From: Antedon mediterranea
Lineage: Eukaryota; Echinodermata; Crinoidea; Comatulida; Antedonidae
Assembly (NCBI RefSeq): GCF_964355755.1
Contig: NC_092677.1
Location: 20,742,101 to 20,806,100 of the forward strand
DNA length: 64,000 nt
Direction of reading: 5' to 3'
Below the pieces are notes generated by a model. That model did no database searches, was not told the DNA's origin, and saw nothing but the letters and a program-made list of their open reading frames with translations. Below, piece by piece: positions 12,739 to 25,671 of this stretch. The position numbers and the translations under genes are program-made. Position 1 is the stretch's first letter. Each line of letters begins with the position of its first letter.

Positions 12739-13154
12739 GCTTAGAAAAGCTTGAAATCGCATTTGGAGACGTTTTAGACCATTTTGTGCATTTCGATGAA
12801 ACTTGGTTACACAAAAACATCAAAGTGCTTAAAATCACATTTTGAGCATTTCGTTAAAACTTTTCACACAAAAACATCAAAGAGTAAAAAATAGCTTAAT
12901 ATCGTATTTAAAAACGTTTTAGACCATTTTGAGCATTTCGACAAAATTTTTTCACACAAAACATCAAAGTGTACAGAATAGCTTTAAATCGCATTTGGAG
13001 ACGTTTTAGACCATTTTGTTCATTTCGATGAAACAAAAACACAAAAACATCAAATTGCACAAAATGGCTTAATATGATATGGGAAAACGTTTTAGACCAT
13101 TTTGAACATTTCGTTAAAAGTTTTCACACAAAAACATCAAAGTCCACAAAATAG
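12167..13154 (+). repeat. Module 2, 988 bp
   Basis: This is a full-length copy. F has GAGCAATTCAAC, and the first A carries GATAACATAA in place of GTTAACATAA, losing the HpaI site. A private GACGCTTTAG change sits near 12506. Confidence 0.92.
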
Positions 13155-13417
13155 CTTAATATCGTATTTAAAAACGTTTTAGACCATTTTGAGCAGTTCG
13201 AAAAAACTTTTTCACACAAAACATCAAAGTTTACAAAATAGCTTCAAATCGCATTTGGAGACGTTATAGACCATTTTGTGATTTTCGAAAAAACTTGTTA
13301 ACATAAAAACACCAAAGTGCTCAGAATACGTTCAAATCGCATTTTGAGACGTTTTAGACCATTTTGTGATTTTCGAAAAAACTTGTTAACATAAAAACAC
13401 CAAAGTGCTTAGAAAAG

Positions 13418-13680
13418 CTTCAAATCGCATTTGGAGATGTTTTAGACCATTTTGTTCATTTCGATGAAACTTGGTTACACAAAAACATCAAAGAGCACAA
13501 AAGATCTTAATATCGTATTTAAAAACGTTTTAGACCATTTTGAGCATTTCGAAAAAACTTTTTCACACAAAACATCAAAGTGTACAAAATAGCTTCAAAT
13601 CGCATTTGGAGACGTTTTAGACAATTTTGTGATTTTCGAAAAAACTTGTTTACATAAAAACACCAAAGTGCTTAGAAAAG
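13418..13680 (+). repeat. C-B-A trimer, 263 bp, first of a tandem pair
   Basis: C 13418-13505, B 13506-13592 and A 13593-13680. Here C is the full 88-bp form ending GCACAAAAGAT, with a private GAGATGTTTTAG. The A has GACAATTTTG and GTTTACATAA. Confidence 0.93.
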
Positions 13681-13943
13681 CTTCAAATCGCATTTGGAGA
13701 CGTTTTAAACCATTTTGTTCATTTCGATGAAACTTGGTTACACAAAAACATCAAAGAGCACAAAAGATCTTAATATCGTAATTAAAAACGTTTTAGACCA
13801 TTTTGAGCATTTCGAAAAAACTTTTTCACACAAAACATCAAAGTGTACAAAATAGCTTCAAATCGCATTTTGAGACGTTTTAGACAATTTTGTGATTTTC
13901 GAAAAAACTTGTTTACATAAAAACACCAAAGTGCTTAGAAAAG
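13681..13943 (+). repeat. C-B-A trimer, 263 bp, second of a tandem pair
   Basis: C 13681-13768, B 13769-13855 and A 13856-13943, an exact 263-bp tandem duplicate of the preceding trimer. Small differences include GTAATTAAAAACG in B and CGCATTTTGAG in A. Confidence 0.93.
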
Positions 13944-14861
13944 CTTCAAATCGCATTTGGAGACGTTTTAAACCATTTTGTTCATTTCGATGAAACTTGG
14001 TTACACAAAAACATCAAAGAGCACAAAAGTATTTAAAAACGTTTTAGACCATTTTGAGCATTCCGTCAAAACTTTTTCACACAAAACATCAAAGTGTACA
14101 GAATAGCTTTAAATCGCATTTGGAGACGTTTTAGACCATTTTGTAGTTTTCGAAAAAACTTGTTAACATAAAAACACAAAAGAGCTTCAAATCGCATTTG
14201 GAGACGTTTTAGACCCTTTTGTGCATTTCGATGAAACTTGGTTACACAAAAACATCAAAGTGCTTAAAATCACATTAGAAACCGTTTTTGACCATTTTGA
14301 GCATTTCGTTAAAACTTTTCACACAAAAACATCAAAGTCCACAAAATAGCTTAATATCGTATTTAAAAACGTTTTAGACCATTTTGAGCATTTCGAAAAA
14401 ACTTTTTCACACAAAACATCAAAGTTTACAAAATAGCTTCAAATCGCATTTGGAGACGTTTTAGACCATTTTGTGATTTTCGAAAAAACTTGTTAACATA
14501 AAAACACCAAAGTGCTCAGAAAAGCTTCAAATCGCATTTGGAGACGTTTTAAACCATTTTGTTCATTTCGATGAAACTTGGTTACACAAAAACATCAAAG
14601 AGCACAAAAGTATTTAAAAACGTTTTAGACCATTTTGAGCATTCCGACAAAACTTTTTCACACAAAACATCAAAGTGTACAGAATAGCTTTAAATCGCAT
14701 TTGGAGACGTTTTAGACCATTTTGAGCATTTCGACAAAACTTTTTCACACAAAACATCAAAGTGTACAGAATAGCTTCAAATCGCATTTGGAGACGTTTT
14801 AACCCATTTTGAGCATTTCGATAAAATTTTACACACAAAAACATCAAAGTGCACAAAATAG

Positions 14862-15849
14862 CTTAATATGGTATTTAAAAACGTTTTAGACCATTTTGAG
14901 CATTTCAACAAAACTTTTTCTCACAAAACATCAAAGTGTACAGAATAGCTTCAAATCGCATTTGGAGACGTTTTAGACCATTTTGTGCATTTCGATGAAA
15001 CTTGGTTACACAAAAACATCAAAGTGCTTAAAATCACATTTTGAGCATTTCGTTAAAACTTTTCACACAAAAACATCAAAGTCCACAAAATAGCTTAATA
15101 TCGTATTTAAAAACGTTTTAGACCATTTTGAGCATTTCGAAAAAACTTTTCCACACAAAACATCAAAGTTTACAAAATAGCTTCAAATCGCATTTGGAGA
15201 CGTTTTAGACCATTTTGTGATTTTCGAAAAAACTTGATAACATAAAAACACCAAAGTGCTCAGAATACCTTCAAATCGTGTTTTGAGACGTTTTAGACCA
15301 TTTTGTAATTTTCGAAAAAACTTGTTAACATAAAAACACCAAAGTGCTCAGAATACCTTCACATCGCATTTTGAGACGTTTTAGAGCATTTTGTGATTTT
15401 CGAAAAAACTTGTTAACATAAAAACACCAAAGTGCTTAGAAAAGCTTGAAATCGCATTTGGAGACGTTTTAGACCATTTTGTGAATTTCGATGAAACTTG
15501 GTTACACAAAAACATCAAAGTGCTTAAAATCACATTTTGAGCATTTCGTTAAAACTTTTCACACAAAAACATCAAAGAGTAAAAAATAGCTTAATATCGT
15601 ATTTAAAAACGTTTTAGACCATTTTGAGCATTTCGACAAAATTTTTTCACACAAAACATCAAAGTGTACAGAATAGCTTTAAATCGCATTTGGAGACGTT
15701 TTAGACCATTTTGTTCATTTCGATGAAACAAAAACACAAAAACATCAAATTGCACAAAATGGCTTAATATGATATGGGAAAACGTTTTAGACCATTTTGA
15801 ACATTTCGTTAAAAGTTTTCACACAAAAACATCAAAGTCCACAAAATAG
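14862..15849 (+). repeat. Module 2, 988 bp
   Basis: Full-length copy with GATAACATAA in the first A, TTTTAGAGCATTTTG in the third A and GTGAATTTCG in C. The last two markers are shared with about 41775 and 41872, which identifies its duplicate 26391 bp downstream. Confidence 0.92.
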
Positions 15850-17098
15850 CTTAATATCGTATTTAAAAACGTTTTAGACCATTTTGAGCATTTCGAAAAA
15901 ACTTTTTCACACAAAACATCAAAGTTTACAAAATAGCTTCAAATCGCATTTGGAGACGTTATAGACCATTTTGTGATTTTCGAAAAAACTTGTTAACATA
16001 AAAACACCAAAGTGCTCAGAATACCTTCAAATCGCATTTTGAGACGTTTTAGACCATTTTGTGATTTTCGAAAAAACTTGTTAACATAAAAACACCAAAG
16101 TGCTCAGAATACCTTCAAATCGTGTTTTGAGACGTTTTAGACCATTTTGTGATTTTCGAAAAAACTTAACATAAAAACACCAAAGTGCTCAGAATACCTT
16201 CAAATCGCATTTGGAGACGTTTTAGACCATTTTGTGATTTTCGAAAAAACTTGTTAACATAAAAACACCAAAGTGCTCAGAATACCTTCAAATCGTATTT
16301 TGAGACGTTTTAGACAATTTTGTGATTTTCGAAAAAACTTGTTAACATAAAAACACCAAAGTGCTTAGAAAAGCTTCAAATCGCATTTGGAGACGTTTTA
16401 GACCATTTTGTGCATTTCGATGAAACTTGGTTACACAAAAACATCAAAGTGCTTAAAATCACAGTAGAAACCGTTTTAGACCATTTTGAGCATTTCGTTA
16501 AAATTTTTCACAGAAAAACATCAAAGAGCAAAAATAAGCTTAATATCGTATTTAAAAACGTTTTAGACCATTTTGAGCATTTCGACAAAACTTTTTCACA
16601 CAAAACATCAAAGTGTACAGATAAGCTTCAAATCGCATTTGGAGACGTTTTAAACCATTTTGAGCATTTCGATAAAATTTTACACACAAAAACATCAAAG
16701 TGCACAAAATAGCTTAATATGGTATTTAAAAACGTTTTAGACCATTTTGAGCATTTCGAAAAAACTTTTCCACACAAAACATCAAAGTTTACAAAATAGC
16801 TTCAAATCGCATTTGGAGACGTTTTAGACCATTTTGTGATTTTCGAAAAAACTTGTTAACATAAAAACACCAAAGTGCTCAGAATACCTTCAAATCGTGT
16901 TTTGAGACGTTTTAGACCATTTTGTAATTTTCGAAAAAACTTGTTAACATAAAAACACCAAAGTGCTCAGAATACCTTCACATCGCATTTTGAGACGTTT
17001 TAGACCATTTTGTGATTTTCGAAAAAACTTGTTAACATAAAAACACCAAAGTGCTTAGAAAAGCTTCAAATCGCATTTGGAGACGTTTTAGACCATTT
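14951..17098 (+). repeat. Dispersed duplication, partner of 41342-43752
   Basis: The offset is 26391 before about 16.4 kb and 26654 after, so this copy lacks 263 bp (three monomers). Anchors are TTTTAGAGCATTTTG, GTGAATTTCG, AACTTAACATAA, ACAGTAGAAACC and ACAGATAAGCTT. Confidence 0.88.
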
Positions 17099-18554
17099 TG
17101 TTCATTTCGATGAAACTTGGTTACACAAAAACATCAAAGAGCACAAAAGATCTTAATATCGTATTTAAAAACGTTTTAGACCATTTTGAGCATTTCGAAA
17201 AAACTTTTTCACACAAAACATCAAAGTGTACAAAATAGCTTCAAATCGCATTTTGAGACGTTTTAGACAATTTTGTGATTTTCGAAAAAACTTGTTTACA
17301 TAAAAACACCAAAGTGCTTAGAAAAGCTTCAAATCGCATTTGGAGACGTTTTAAACCATTTTGTTCATTTCGATGAAACTTGGTTACACAAAAACATCAA
17401 AAAGCACAAAAGTATTTAAAAACGTTTTAGACCATTTTGAGCATTCCGTCAAAACTTTTTCACACAAAACATCAAAGTGTACAGAATAGCTTTAAATCGC
17501 ATTTGGAGACGTTTTAGACCATTTTGTAGTTTTCGAAAAAACTTGTTAACATAAAAACACAAAAGAGCTTCAAATCGCATTTGGAGACGTTTTAGACCCT
17601 TTTGTGCATTTCGATGAAACTTGGTTACACAAAAACATCAAAGTGCTTAAAATCACATTAGAAACCGTTTTAGACCATTTTGAGCATTTCGTTAAAACTT
17701 TTCACACAAAAACATCAAAGTCCACAAAATAGCTTAATATCGTATTTAAAAACGTTTTAGACCATTTTGAGCATTTCGAAAAAACTTGTTCACACAAAAC
17801 ATCAAAGTTTACAAAATAGCTTCAAATCGCATTTGGAGACGTTTTAGACCATTTTGTGATTTTCGAAAAAACTTGTTAACATAAAAACACCAAAGTGCTC
17901 AGAAAAGCTTCAAATCGCATTTGGAGACGTTTTAAACCATTTTGTTCATTTCGATGAAACTTGGTTACACAAAAACATCAAAGAGCACAAAAGTATTTAA
18001 AAACGTTTTAGACCATTTTGAGCATTCCGACAAAACTTTTTCACACAAAACATCAAAGTGTACAGAATAGCTTTAAATCGCATTTGGAGACGTTTTAACC
18101 CATTTTGAGCATTTCGATAAAATTTTACACACAAAAACATCAAAGTGCACAAAATAGCTTAATATGGTATTTAAAAACGTTTTAGACCATTTTGAGCATT
18201 TCAACAAAACTTTTTCTCACAAAACATCAAAGTGTACAGAATAGCTTCAAATCGCATTTGGAGACGTTTTAGACCATTTTGTGCATTTCGATGAAACTTG
18301 GTTACACAAAAACATCAAAGTGCTTAAAATCACATTTTGAGCATTTCGTTAAAACTTTTCACACAAAAACATCAAAGTCCACAAAATAGCTTAATATCGT
18401 ATTTAAAAACGTTTTAGACCATTTTGAGCATTTCGAAAAAACTTTTCCACACAAAACATCAAAGTTTACAAAATAGCTTCAAATCGCATTTGGAGACGTT
18501 TTAGACCATTTTGTGATTTTCGAAAAAACTTGTTAACATAAAAACACCAAAGTG
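17064..18554 (+). repeat. Dispersed duplication, partner of 5340-6830
   Basis: Second copy; a private TCAAAAAGCAC replaces TCAAAGAGCAC near 17400. It leads directly into the module 1 unit at 18158. Confidence 0.88.
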
Positions 18555-18903
18555 CTCAGAATACCTTCAAATCGCATTTGGAGACGTTTTAGACCTTTTT
18601 GTGCATTTCGATGAAACTTGGTTACACAAAAACATCAAAGTGCTTAAAATCACATTAGAAACCGTTTTAGACCATTTTGAGCATTTCGTTAAAATTTTTC
18701 ACAGAAAAACATCAAAGAGCAAAAAATATCTTAATATCGTATTTAAAAACGTTTTAGACCATTTTGAGCATTTCGACAAAACTTTTTCACACAAAACATC
18801 AAAGTGTACAAAATAGCTTCAAATCGCATTTGGAGACGTTTTAACCCATTTTGAGCATTTCGATAAAATATTACACACAAAAACATCAAAGTGCACAAAA
18901 TAG
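18158..18903 (+). repeat. Module 1 higher-order repeat, 746 bp (nine monomers)
   Basis: The order is F-C-E-B-A-C'-D-O-I. It starts at CTTAATATGG of one F monomer and ends just before the next F at 18904. The I monomer here has AAAATATTA in place of AAAATTTTA. Right of it the array enters a second F-C-E-B-A and then diverges. Confidence 0.93.
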
Positions 18904-19573
18904 CTTAATATGGTATTTAAAAACGTTTTAGACCATTTTGAGCATTTCAACAAAACTTTTTCTCACAAAACATCAAAGTGTACAGAATAGCTTCAAATCG
19001 CATTTGGAGACGTTTTAGACCATTTTGTGCATTTCGATGAAACTTGGTTACACAAAAACATCAAAGTGCTTAAAATCACATTTTGAGCATTTCGTTAAAA
19101 CTTTTCACACAAAAACATCAAAGTCCACAAAATAGCTTAATATCGTATTTAAAAACGTTTTAGACCATTTTGAGCATTTCGAAAAAACTTTTCCACACAA
19201 AACATCAAAGTTTACAAAATAGCTTCAAATCGCATTTGGAGACGTTTTAGACCATTTTGTGATTTTCGAAAAAACTTGTTAACATAAAAACACCAAAGTG
19301 CTTAGAAAAGCTGCAAATCGCATTTGGAGACATTTTAGACCATTTTGTTCATTTCGATGAAACTTGGTTACACAAAAACATCAAAGAGCACAAAAGATCT
19401 TAATATCGTATTTAAAAACGTTTTAGACCATTTTGAGCATTTCGAAAAAACTTTTTCACACAAAACATCAAAGTGTACAAAAAATCTTCAAATCGCATTT
19501 GGAGACGTTTTAGACCATTTTGTAATTTTCGAAAAAACTTGTTAACATAAAAACACCAAAGTGCTCAGAAAAG

Positions 19574-21070
19574 CTTCAAATCGCAATTGGAGACGTTTTA
19601 AACCATTTTGTTCATTTCGATGAAACTTGGTTACACAAAAACATCAAATTGCACAAAATGGCTTAATATGGTATGGGAAAACGTTTTAGACCATTTTGAA
19701 CATTTCGAGAAAACTTTTTCACACAAAACTTCAAAGTGTACAGAATAGCTTCAAATCGCATTAGAAACCGTTTTAGACCATTTTGAGCATTTCGAAAAAA
19801 ACTTTTTCACACAAAACATCAAAGTTTACAAAATAGCTTCAAATCGCATTTGGAGACGTTTTAGACCATTTTGTGATTTTCGAAAAAACTTGTTAACATA
19901 AAAACACCAAAGTGCTCAGAATACCTTCAAATCGCATTTTGAGACGTTTTAGACCATTTTGTGATTTTCGAAAAAACTTGTTAACATAAAAATACCAAAG
20001 TGCTCAGAATACCTTCAAATCGTGTTTTGAGACGTTTTAGACCATTTTGTGATTTTCGAAAAAACTTGTTAACATAAAAACACCAAAGTGCTCAGAATAC
20101 CTTCAAATCGCATTTGGAGACGTTTTAGACCATTTTGTGATTTTCGAAAAAACTTGTTAACATAAAAACACCAAAGTGCTCAGAAAAGCTTCAAATCGCA
20201 TTTGGAGACGTTTTAAACCATTTTGTTCATTTCGATGAAACTTGGTTACACAAAAACATCAAAGAGCACAAAAGTATTTAAAAACGTTTTAGACCATTTT
20301 GAGCATTCCGACAAAACTTTTTCACACAAAACATCAAAGTGTACAGAATAGCTTTAAATCGCATTTGGAGACGTTTTAGACCATTTTGTAGTTTTCGAAA
20401 AAACTTGTTAACATAAAAACACAAAAGAGCTTCAAATCGCATTTGGAGACGTTTTAGACCCTTTTGTGCATTTCGATGAAACTTGGTTACACAAAAACAT
20501 CAAAGTTCTTAAAATCACATTAGAAACCGTTTTAGACCATTTTGAGCATTTCGTTAAAACTTTTCACACAAAAACATCAAAGTCCACAAAATAGCTTAAT
20601 ATCGTATTCAAAAACGTTTTAGACCATTTTGAGCATTTCGAAAAAACTTTTTCACACAAAACATCAAAGTTTACAAAATAGCTTCAAATCGCATTTGGAG
20701 ACGTTTTAGACCATTTTGTGATTTTCGAAAAAACTTGTTAACATAAAAACACCAAAGTGCTCAGAATACCTTCAAATCGCATTTTGAGACGTTTTAGACC
20801 ATTTTGTGATTTTCAAAAAAACAACATAAAAACACCAAAGTGCTCAGAATACCTTCAAATCGCATTTGGAGACGTTTTAGACCATTTTGTGATTTTGGAA
20901 AAAACTTGTTAACATAAAAACACCAAAGTGCTCAGAATACCTTCAAATCGTATTTTGAGACGTTTTAGACAATTTTGTGATTTTCGAAAAAACTTGTTAA
21001 CATAAAAACACCAAAGTGCTTAGAAAAGCTTCAAATCGCATTTGGAGACGTTTTAGACCATTTTGTGCAT
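19574..21070 (+). repeat. Dispersed duplication, partner of 2265-3760
   Basis: Contains C, G, H, an A run, module 3 and further A monomers. GATTTTCAAAAAAAC near 20806, where the central CpG is lost, is shared with about 62668. Confidence 0.85.
20189..20594 (+). repeat. Module 3, 406 bp
   Basis: Same five-monomer block. C' has AAAGTTCTTAAAATC, a private change. It lies within the 19.6-21.0 kb segment that matches 2.3-3.7 kb at offset 17310. Confidence 0.9.
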
Positions 21071-22134
21071 TTCGATGAAACTTGGTTACACAAAAACATC
21101 AAAGTGCTTAAAATCACATTTTGAGCATTTCGTTAAAACTTTTCACACAAAAACATCAAAGAGTAAAAAATAGCTTAATATCGTATTTAAAAACGTTTTA
21201 GACCATTTTGAGCATTTCGACAAAATTTTTTCACACAAAACATCAAAGTGTACAGAATAGCTTTAAATCGCATTTGGAGACGTTTTAGACCATTTTGTTC
21301 ATTTCGATGAAACAAAAACACAAAAACATCAAATTGCACAAAATGGCTTAATATGATATGGGAAAACGTTTTAGACCATTTTGAACATTTCGTTAAAAGT
21401 TTTCACAAAAAAACATCAAAGTCCACAAAATAGCTTAATATCGTATTTAAAAACGTTTTAGACCATTTTGAGCATTTCGAAAAAACTTTTTCACACAAAA
21501 CATCAAAGTTTACAAAATAGCTTCAAATCGCATTTGGAGACATTTTAGACCATTTTGTGATTTTCGAAAAAACTTGTTAACATAAAAACACCAAAGTGCT
21601 CAGAATACCTTCAAATCGCATTTTGAGACGTTTTAGACCATTTTGTGATTTTCGAAAAAACTTGTTAACATAAAAACACCAAAGTGCTCAGAATACCTTC
21701 AAATCGTGTTTTGAGACGTTTTAGACCATTTTGTGATTTTGGAAAAACTTGTTAACATAAAAACACCAAAGTGCTCAGAATACCTTCAAATCGCATTTGG
21801 AGACGTTTTAGACCATTTTGTGATTTTCGAAAAAACTTGTTAACATAAAAACACCAAAGTGCTCAGAAAAGCTTCAAATCGCAATTGGAGACGTTTTAAA
21901 CCATTTTGTTCATTTCGATGAAACTTGGTTACACAAAAACATCAAATTGCACAAAATGGCTTAATATGGTATGGGAAAACGTTTTAGACCATTTTGAACA
22001 TTTCGAGAAAACTTTTTCACACAAAACTTCAAAGTGTACAGAATAGCTTCAAATCGCATTAGAAACCGTTTTAGACCATTTTGAGCATTTCGAAAAAAAC
22101 TTTTTCACACAAAACATCAAAGTTTACAAAATAG

Positions 22135-22751
22135 CTTCAAATCGCATTTGGAGACGTTTTAGACCATTTTGTGATTTTCGAAAAAACTTGTTAACATAAA
22201 AACACCAAAGTGCTCAGAATACCTTCAAATCGCATTTTGAGACGTTTTAGACCATTTTGTGATTTTCGAAAAAAACTTGTTAACATAAAAATACCAAAGT
22301 GCTCAGAATACCTTCAAATCGTGTTTTGAGACGTTTTAGACCATTTTGTGATTTTCGAAAAAACTTGTTAACATAAAAACACCAAAGTGCTCAGAATACC
22401 TTCAAAGCGCATTTGGAGACGTTTTAGACCATTTTGTGATTTTCGAAAAAACTTGTTAACATAAAAACACCAAAGTGCTCAGAATACCTTCAAATCGCAT
22501 TTGGAGACGTTTTAGACCATTTTGTGATTTTCGAAAAAACTTGTTAACATAAAAACACCAAAGTGCTCAGAAAAGCTTCAAATCGCATTTGGAGACGTTT
22601 TAGACCATTTTGTGATTTTCGAAAAAACTTGTTAACATAAAAACACCAAAGTGCTCAGAATACCTTCAAATCGCATTTGGAGACGTTTTAGACCATTTTG
22701 TGATTTTCGAAAAAACTTGTTAACATAAAAACACCAAAGTGCTCAGAAAAG
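22135..22751 (+). repeat. Run of seven A monomers
   Basis: 617 bp, or seven 88-bp units plus one extra A in the A-tract near 22267. The run is bracketed by two nearly identical stretches of about 340 bp (21872-22213 and 22752-23093, offset 880 bp), consistent with a local unequal exchange that lengthened the run. Confidence 0.9.
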
Positions 22752-23527
22752 CTTCAAATCGCAATTGGAGACGTTTTAAACCATTTTGTTCATTTCGATG
22801 AAACTTGGTTACACAAAAACATCAAATTGCACAAAATGGCTTAATATGGTATGGGAAAACGTTTTAGACCATTTTGAACATTTCGAGAAAACTTTTTCAC
22901 ACAAAACTTCAAAGTGTACAGAATAGCTTCAAATCGCATTAGAAACCGTTTTAGACCATTTTGAGCATTTCGAAAAAAACTTTTTCACACAAAACATCAA
23001 AGTTTACAAAATAGCTTCAAATCGCATTTGGAGACGTTTTAGACCATTTTGTGATTTTCGAAAAAACTTGTTAACATAAAAACACCAAAGTGCTTAGAAA
23101 AGCTTCAAATCGCATTTGGAGACGTTTTAGACCATTTTGTGCATTTCGATGAAACTTGGTTACACAAAAACATCAAAGTGCACAAAAGTATTTAAAAACG
23201 TTTTAGACCATTTTGAGCATTCCGACAAAACTTTTACACACAAAAACATCAAAGTGCACAAAATAGCTTAATATGGTATTTAAAAACGTTTTAGACCATT
23301 TTGAGCATTTCAACAAAACTTTTTCTCACAAAACATCAAAGTCCACAAAATAGCTTAATATCGTATTTAAAAACGTTTTAGACCATTTTGAGCATTTCGA
23401 AAAAACTTTTCCACACAAAACATCAAAGTTTACAAAATAGCTTCAAATCGCATTTGGAGACGTTTTAGACCATTTTGTGATTTTCGAAAAAACTTGTTAA
23501 CATAAAACACCAAAGTGCTTAGAAAAG

Positions 23528-23933
23528 CTTCAAATCGCATTTGGAGACGTTTTAAACCATTTTGTTCATTTCGATGAAACTTGGTTACACAAAAACATCA
23601 AAGAGCACAAAAGTATTTAAAAACGTTTTAGACCATTTTGAGCATTCCGACAAAACTTTTTCACACAAAACATCAAAGTGTACAGAATAGCTTTAAATCG
23701 CATTTGGAGACGTTTTAGACCATTTTGTAGTTTTCGAAAAAACTTGTTAACATAAAAACACAAAAGAGCTTCAAATCGCATTTGGAGACGTTTTAGACCC
23801 TTTTGTGCATTTCGATGAAACTTGGTTACACAAAAACATCAAAGTGCTTAAAATCACATTAGAAACCGTTTTAGACCATTTTGAGCATTTCGTTAAAACT
23901 TTTCACACAAAAACATCAAAGTCCACAAAATAG
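23528..23933 (+). repeat. Module 3, 406 bp (first copy in 2.17-kb tandem)
   Basis: This module lies at the start of the 2.17-kb tandem unit, preceded by an A monomer with one A missing (CATAAAACACC at 23501). Confidence 0.9.
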
Positions 23934-25088
23934 CTTAATATCGTATTTAAAAACGTTTTAGACCATTTTGAGCATTTCGAAAAAAACTTTTCCACACAAA
24001 ACATCAAAGTTTACAAAATAGCTTCAAATCGCATTTGGAGACGTTTTAGACCATTTTGTGATTTTCGAAAAAACTTGTTAACATAAAAACACCAAAGTGC
24101 TCAGAATACCTTCAAATCGTATTTTGAGACGTTTTAGACAATTTTGTGATTTTCGAAAAAACTTGTTAACATAAAAACACCAAAGTGCTTAGAAAAGCTT
24201 CAAATCGCATTTGGAGACGTTTTAGACCATTTTGTGCATTTCGATGAAACTTGGTTACACAAAAACATCAAAGTGCTTAAAATCACATTTTGAGCATTTC
24301 GTTAAAACTTTTCACACAAAAACATCAAAGAGCAAAAAATAGCTTAATATCGTATTTAAAAACGTTTTAGACCATTTTGAGCATTTCGACAAAACTTTTT
24401 CACACAAAACATCAAAGTGTACAAAATAGCTTCAAATCGCATTTGGAGACGTTTTAGACAATTTTGTGATTTTCGAAAAAACTTGTTTACATAAAAACAC
24501 CAAAGTGCTAAGAATAGCTTCCAATCGCATTTGGAGACGTTTTAGACCCTTTTGTGCATTTCGATGAAACTTGGTTACACAAAAACATCAAAGTGCTTAA
24601 AATCACATTAGAAACCGTTTTAGAACATTTTGAGCATTTCGTTAAAACTTTTCACACAAAAACATCAAAGTCCACAAAATAGCTTAATATCGTATTTAAA
24701 ACGTTTTAGACCATTTTGAGCATTTCGAAAAAACTTTTCCACACAAAACATCAAAGTTTACAAAATAGCTTCAAATCGCATTTGGAGACGTTTTAGACCA
24801 TTTTGTGATTTTCGTAAAAACTTGTTAACATAAAAACACCAAAGTGCTTAGAAAAGCTTCAAATCACATTTGGAGACGTTTTAGACCATTTTGTGCATTT
24901 CGATGAAACTTGGTTACACAAAAACATCAAAGTGCTTAAAATCACATTTTGAGCATTTCGTTAAAACTTTTCACACAAAAACATCAAAGAGTAAAAAATA
25001 GCTTAATATCGTATTTAAAAACGTTTTAGACCATTTTGAGCATTTCGACAAAATTTTTTCACACAAAACATCAAAGTGTACAGAATAG

Positions 25089-25174
25089 CTTTAAATCGCA
25101 TTTGGAGACGTTTTAGACCATTTTGTTCATTTCGATGAAACAAAAACACAAAAACATCAAATTGCACAAAATGG
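25089..25174 (+). repeat. J monomer (86 bp), representative
   Basis: J starts CTTTAAATCGC and has TTCGATGAAACAAAAACAC in the middle, so the TTGG of the C monomer is replaced by an A-rich stretch. It ends AAATTGCACAAAATGG. It is always followed by K. Confidence 0.92.
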
Positions 25175-25261
25175 CTTAATATGATATGGGAAAACGTTTT
25201 AGACCATTTTGAACATTTCGTTAAAAGTTTTCACAAAAAAACATCAAAGTCCACAAAATAG
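25175..25261 (+). repeat. K monomer (87 bp), representative
   Basis: K starts CTTAATATGATATGGGAAAA and has GAACATTTCGTTAAAAG. The GATATGGG string occurs only in K, making it a useful marker. G monomers have the related GGTATGGG. Confidence 0.92.
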
Positions 25262-25671
25262 CTTAATATCGTATTTAAAAACGTTTTAGACCATTTTGAG
25301 CATTTCGAAAAAACTTTTTCACACAAAACATCAAAGTTTACAAAATAGCTTCAAATCGCATTTGGAGACATTTTAGACCATTTTGTGATTTTCGAAAAAA
25401 CTTGTTAACATAAAAACACCAAAGTGCTCAGAATACCTTCAAATCGCATTTTGAGACGTTTTAGACCATTTTGTGATTTTCGAAAAAACTTGTTAACATA
25501 AAAACACCAAAGTGCTCAGAATACCTTCAAATCGTGTTTTGAGACGTTTTAGACCATTTTGTGATTTTGGAAAAACTTGTTAACATAAAAACACCAAAGT
25601 GCTCAGAATACCTTCAAATCGCATTTGGAGACGTTTTAGACCATTTTGTGATTTTCGAAAAAACTTGTTAA

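Larger units (their letters stand above)
23501..25671 (+). repeat. 2.17-kb tandem segmental duplication, copy 1
   Basis: This copy begins at the rare CATAAAACACC. The offset to copy 2 is 2171, becoming 2172 after an A missing from an A-tract near 24690. Shared markers include CAAATCACATTTGG (24861 and 27033) and GATTTTGGAAAAAC. Confidence 0.92.

Noticed and set aside
18601-18816. 71-codon frame on the + strand, also at 39009, 44393 and 48525
   Set aside because: It arises where ATCTT replaces AGCTT at a monomer join, removing a TAG stop. The frame ends at the next AAATAG, so it is a chance product of the satellite.
19345-19545. 66-codon frame on the + strand
   Set aside because: It exists because the local AAAAAATCTTC changes a monomer-end TAG. 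All of it is C-B-A satellite sequence.
25141-25175. A-rich stretch of J monomers as a retroposon poly(A) tail
   Set aside because: It lies inside a monomer of normal length and phase, recurs in the same context in every module 2 copy, and lacks target-site duplications.
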